A stretch of 7,003 bases of DNA from an uncultured Blautia sp. (GTDB lineage: Bacteria; Bacillota; Clostridia; Lachnospirales; Lachnospiraceae). The position numbers and the translations under genes were made by a program. Numbering within the stretch: position 1 is the stretch's first letter; each line of letters opens with the position of its first letter. The DNA lies in contig UQSX01000122.1 in NCBI GenBank assembly GCA_900543715.1, forward strand, positions 1 to 7,003. The letters run 5' to 3'. Below, piece by piece: positions 5,597 to 7,003 of the stretch. Below the pieces are notes generated by a model. It had not been told where the DNA came from and did no database searches. It saw only the letters and a list, made by a program, of their open reading frames with translations.

Positions 5597-6040
5597 TTAC
5601 ACTCCTGCTGCTTCCAGCTCTTTTTTATTCTTCATGGCTCCCCACAGGTATAAGCCGTGGATCACAAAAGGAAACAGCATAGTCAGGGCAACACCGCTTC
5701 CCATAAAAACGATCTGGATAATATCGGAAAGGATCACAAAAACAAACAGTCCATATCCACAGTAAATGGGAAACTTCTGTTTTCCCGGAATCGAACTGAA
5801 TATCATGCCCACAGCTCCCGCCAGTGTCATGATCAGGCCTACTATGGAAGTAATGGCCACTGAAGCTCCCAGCAGGCCTGCCGTATATTCCAGCCCGCTT
5901 TCCGCGAAAGAAGCCATAACTCCGTCCAGATCTATGATCAGTACATAAGCAGACATCAGCCCTGTCATCAGGTTATAGGCGCCTATGACCAGCTCGATCA
6001 TAGCCACCCATTTCAGCAAAGGTGTTTTTCTGGTTCTCAT
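5597..6040 (-). CDS. Small membrane protein with four predicted helices, function unknown
   Basis: A 147-residue protein I do not recognise. Four hydrophobic stretches at about 11-36, 56-82, 91-113 and 116-134 suggest four membrane helices, with a positively charged N-terminus (MRTRKTPLLK) and a lysine-rich tail (KNKKELEA), so both ends probably face the cytoplasm. There is an acidic loop between helices one and two (IDLDG to ESGLEY) and a glycine-rich second helix; no catalytic or metal motif stands out. The start at 6040 has GGAG 8 nt upstream (6049-6052). It begins 27 nt after the aspartokinase stop codon and ends 10-13 nt before the thioesterase gene, so all three are probably cotranscribed. 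It could be a transport accessory or a simple membrane-embedded hypothetical; nothing in the sequence decides. Confidence 0.82.
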   Translation of the reverse strand: MRTRKTPLLKWVAMIELVIGAYNLMTGLMSAYVLIIDLDGVMASFAESGLEYTAGLLGASVAITSIVGLIMTLAGAVGMIFSSIPGKQKFPIYCGYGLFVFVILSDIIQIVFMGSGVALTMLFPFVIHGLYLWGAMKNKKELEAAGV

Positions 6041-6067
6041 AGTCTGTTCTCCTGTCTCCTTATGCCC

Positions 6068-7003
6068 TTAAATCTGGGTTTCCACAAAAATATCATAGAT
6101 AGCCCGGATCGCAGGCTCAAAATCCTCGTCTTTTACCCCTACGATCACGTTCAGCTCACTGGATCCCTGATCGATCATCTTCACATTTACATTAGCGTGG
6201 GCCAGAGCTGCAAAAATCCTGGCTGCAGTCCCTCTGTTGGAACGCATTCCTCTTCCTACCACAGCGATCAGAGACAGATCGGTCTCCAGCTCCATGTAAT
6301 CCGGATTTACGATCCTGTGGATACCTGCGATCACCTGCTGCTCCTTCTGGGCAAATTCATCCTGATGGATAAAAATGGTCATTGTATCAATCCCGGAAGG
6401 AATATGCTCAAAAGCAATTCCCTGCTCTTCCAGTACCTGAAGGACTTTTCTGCCAAATCCGATCTCAGAGTTCATCATGGACTTTTCAATGTACAGAGAG
6501 CAGAAACCTTTCTTTCCGGCAATACCGGTGATAGTGTAAGGAGGTTTTTTACAAGTGTCCTCCACGATCATGGTTCCCGGATCTTCCGGAGCATTTGTAT
6601 TCCGGATATTGATAGGAATACCTGCCTTACGCACAGGAAAGATCGCGTCTTCATGGAGAACTGTAGCCCCCATATAAGACAGTTCTCTCAGTTCTCTGTA
6701 AGTAATGGTGTCAATGGGCTTGGGGTTTGGAATGATCCTGGGATCTGTTACCAGAAAACCGGATACATCCGTCCAGTTCTCATAGAGATCTGCGCCTACC
6801 GCAAGTGCGACAAGAGAGCCGCTGACATCAGATCCTCCTCTTGAAAACGTCACGACCGTCCCATCCTCCCTGGCACCGTAGAATCCCGGGATGACCGCGC
6901 GTTCGATCTGTGAGAGACGCCCGGACAGGAGTTCGTTCGTCACCTCATCGTTGAATGATCCGTCGTCATTAAATCTTACGACCTCCGCTGCATCGACAAA
7001 CTC
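6068..7003 (-). CDS. lysC: Aspartokinase, C-terminal part (cut by window edge)
   Basis: Aspartate kinase makes 4-phospho-L-aspartate from aspartate and ATP, the first step toward lysine, threonine, methionine and diaminopimelate. The frame is open from the window edge; 311 residues are visible and about 130 N-terminal residues, including the KFGGS motif, are missing. Visible are EFVDAAEVVRF (1-11), the kinase-domain stretch TFSRGGSDVSGSLVA, DVSGFLVTDPR and the ELRELSYMGATVLHEDAI motif. Two ACT domains follow, beginning at TGIAGKKGFCSLYI and at DLSLIAVVGRGMRSNRGTAA; they normally bind lysine or threonine for feedback inhibition. No homoserine dehydrogenase domain is fused. Starting at GTG 6943 would truncate the kinase domain, so the gene is treated as continuing off the edge. 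Two small genes follow at 27 nt and less. The symbol lysC is by family; the isozyme cannot be fixed. Confidence 0.95.
   Translation of the reverse strand, partial: EFVDAAEVVRFNDDGSFNDEVTNELLSGRLSQIERAVIPGFYGAREDGTVVTFSRGGSDVSGSLVALAVGADLYENWTDVSGFLVTDPRIIPNPKPIDTITYRELRELSYMGATVLHEDAIFPVRKAGIPINIRNTNAPEDPGTMIVEDTCKKPPYTITGIAGKKGFCSLYIEKSMMNSEIGFGRKVLQVLEEQGIAFEHIPSGIDTMTIFIHQDEFAQKEQQVIAGIHRIVNPDYMELETDLSLIAVVGRGMRSNRGTAARIFAALAHANVNVKMIDQGSSELNVIVGVKDEDFEPAIRAIYDIFVETQI

Noticed and set aside
6062..6844. A 260-codon open frame on the plus strand opposite aspartokinase
   Set aside because: It is antisense to a clear aspartokinase with intact motifs, its translation shows no recognisable domain, and no ribosome binding site or promoter supports it.
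6068..6943. A complete aspartokinase starting at GTG 6943
   Set aside because: The frame stays open to the window edge and the upstream residues EFVDAAEVVRF fit the family; a start here would remove the kinase nucleotide-binding core.

Overview
The window looks like a stretch of a low-to-mid GC Firmicutes chromosome, most likely a gut clostridium of the Lachnospiraceae type. This is inferred from strong AGGAGG-type ribosome binding sites, sigma-A-like TTGACA/TATAAT promoters, A/T-rich intergenic regions and the protein families present; the species cannot be named. Every gene I accept lies on the minus strand, so transcription runs from high to low coordinates. The genes are tightly packed and the regulatory DNA sits in two short gaps (about 5006-5172 and 1520-1657) plus the galK leader (about 498-607).

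Layout in transcription order. (1) 7003-5173: the 3' part of an aspartokinase gene, cut by the window edge, then a small four-helix membrane protein of unknown function and a YbgC/FadM-like hotdog thioesterase. Gaps are 27 and 10-13 nt, so this looks like one operon ending at a strong terminator (5127-5165). (2) 5150-1592: a YtrA-type GntR repressor, an ABC ATPase and a 700-residue ABC permease. They are coupled by a 4-nt and a 26-nt overlap, driven by a near-consensus promoter, and end at a terminator (1592-1639). A perfect inverted repeat over the start site, AGTGTA-N13-TACACT, agrees with the operator form I recall for Bacillus subtilis YtrA, so autorepression is a strong inference. (3) 1589-1: an ArsR-fold regulator with a large C-terminal domain and no metal-site motif, followed by its own promoter-equipped neighbour, galactokinase (galK, cut by the left edge). 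Related TGTTTNAAACA-type palindromes follow both promoters, suggesting that the regulator controls itself and galK.

The most striking feature is the 5094-5165 junction. The terminator of the aspartokinase operon and the promoter of the ABC operon are the same DNA: the -35 box is the terminator loop, the spacer is the 3' stem plus U-tract, and the -10 box and operator follow directly. No CRISPR array, mobile element, tRNA or rRNA was seen, and no plus-strand gene is supported. I did not find a clearly new biological system; the novelty is mainly in regulatory architecture and in the uncharacterised extracytoplasmic domain of the permease.
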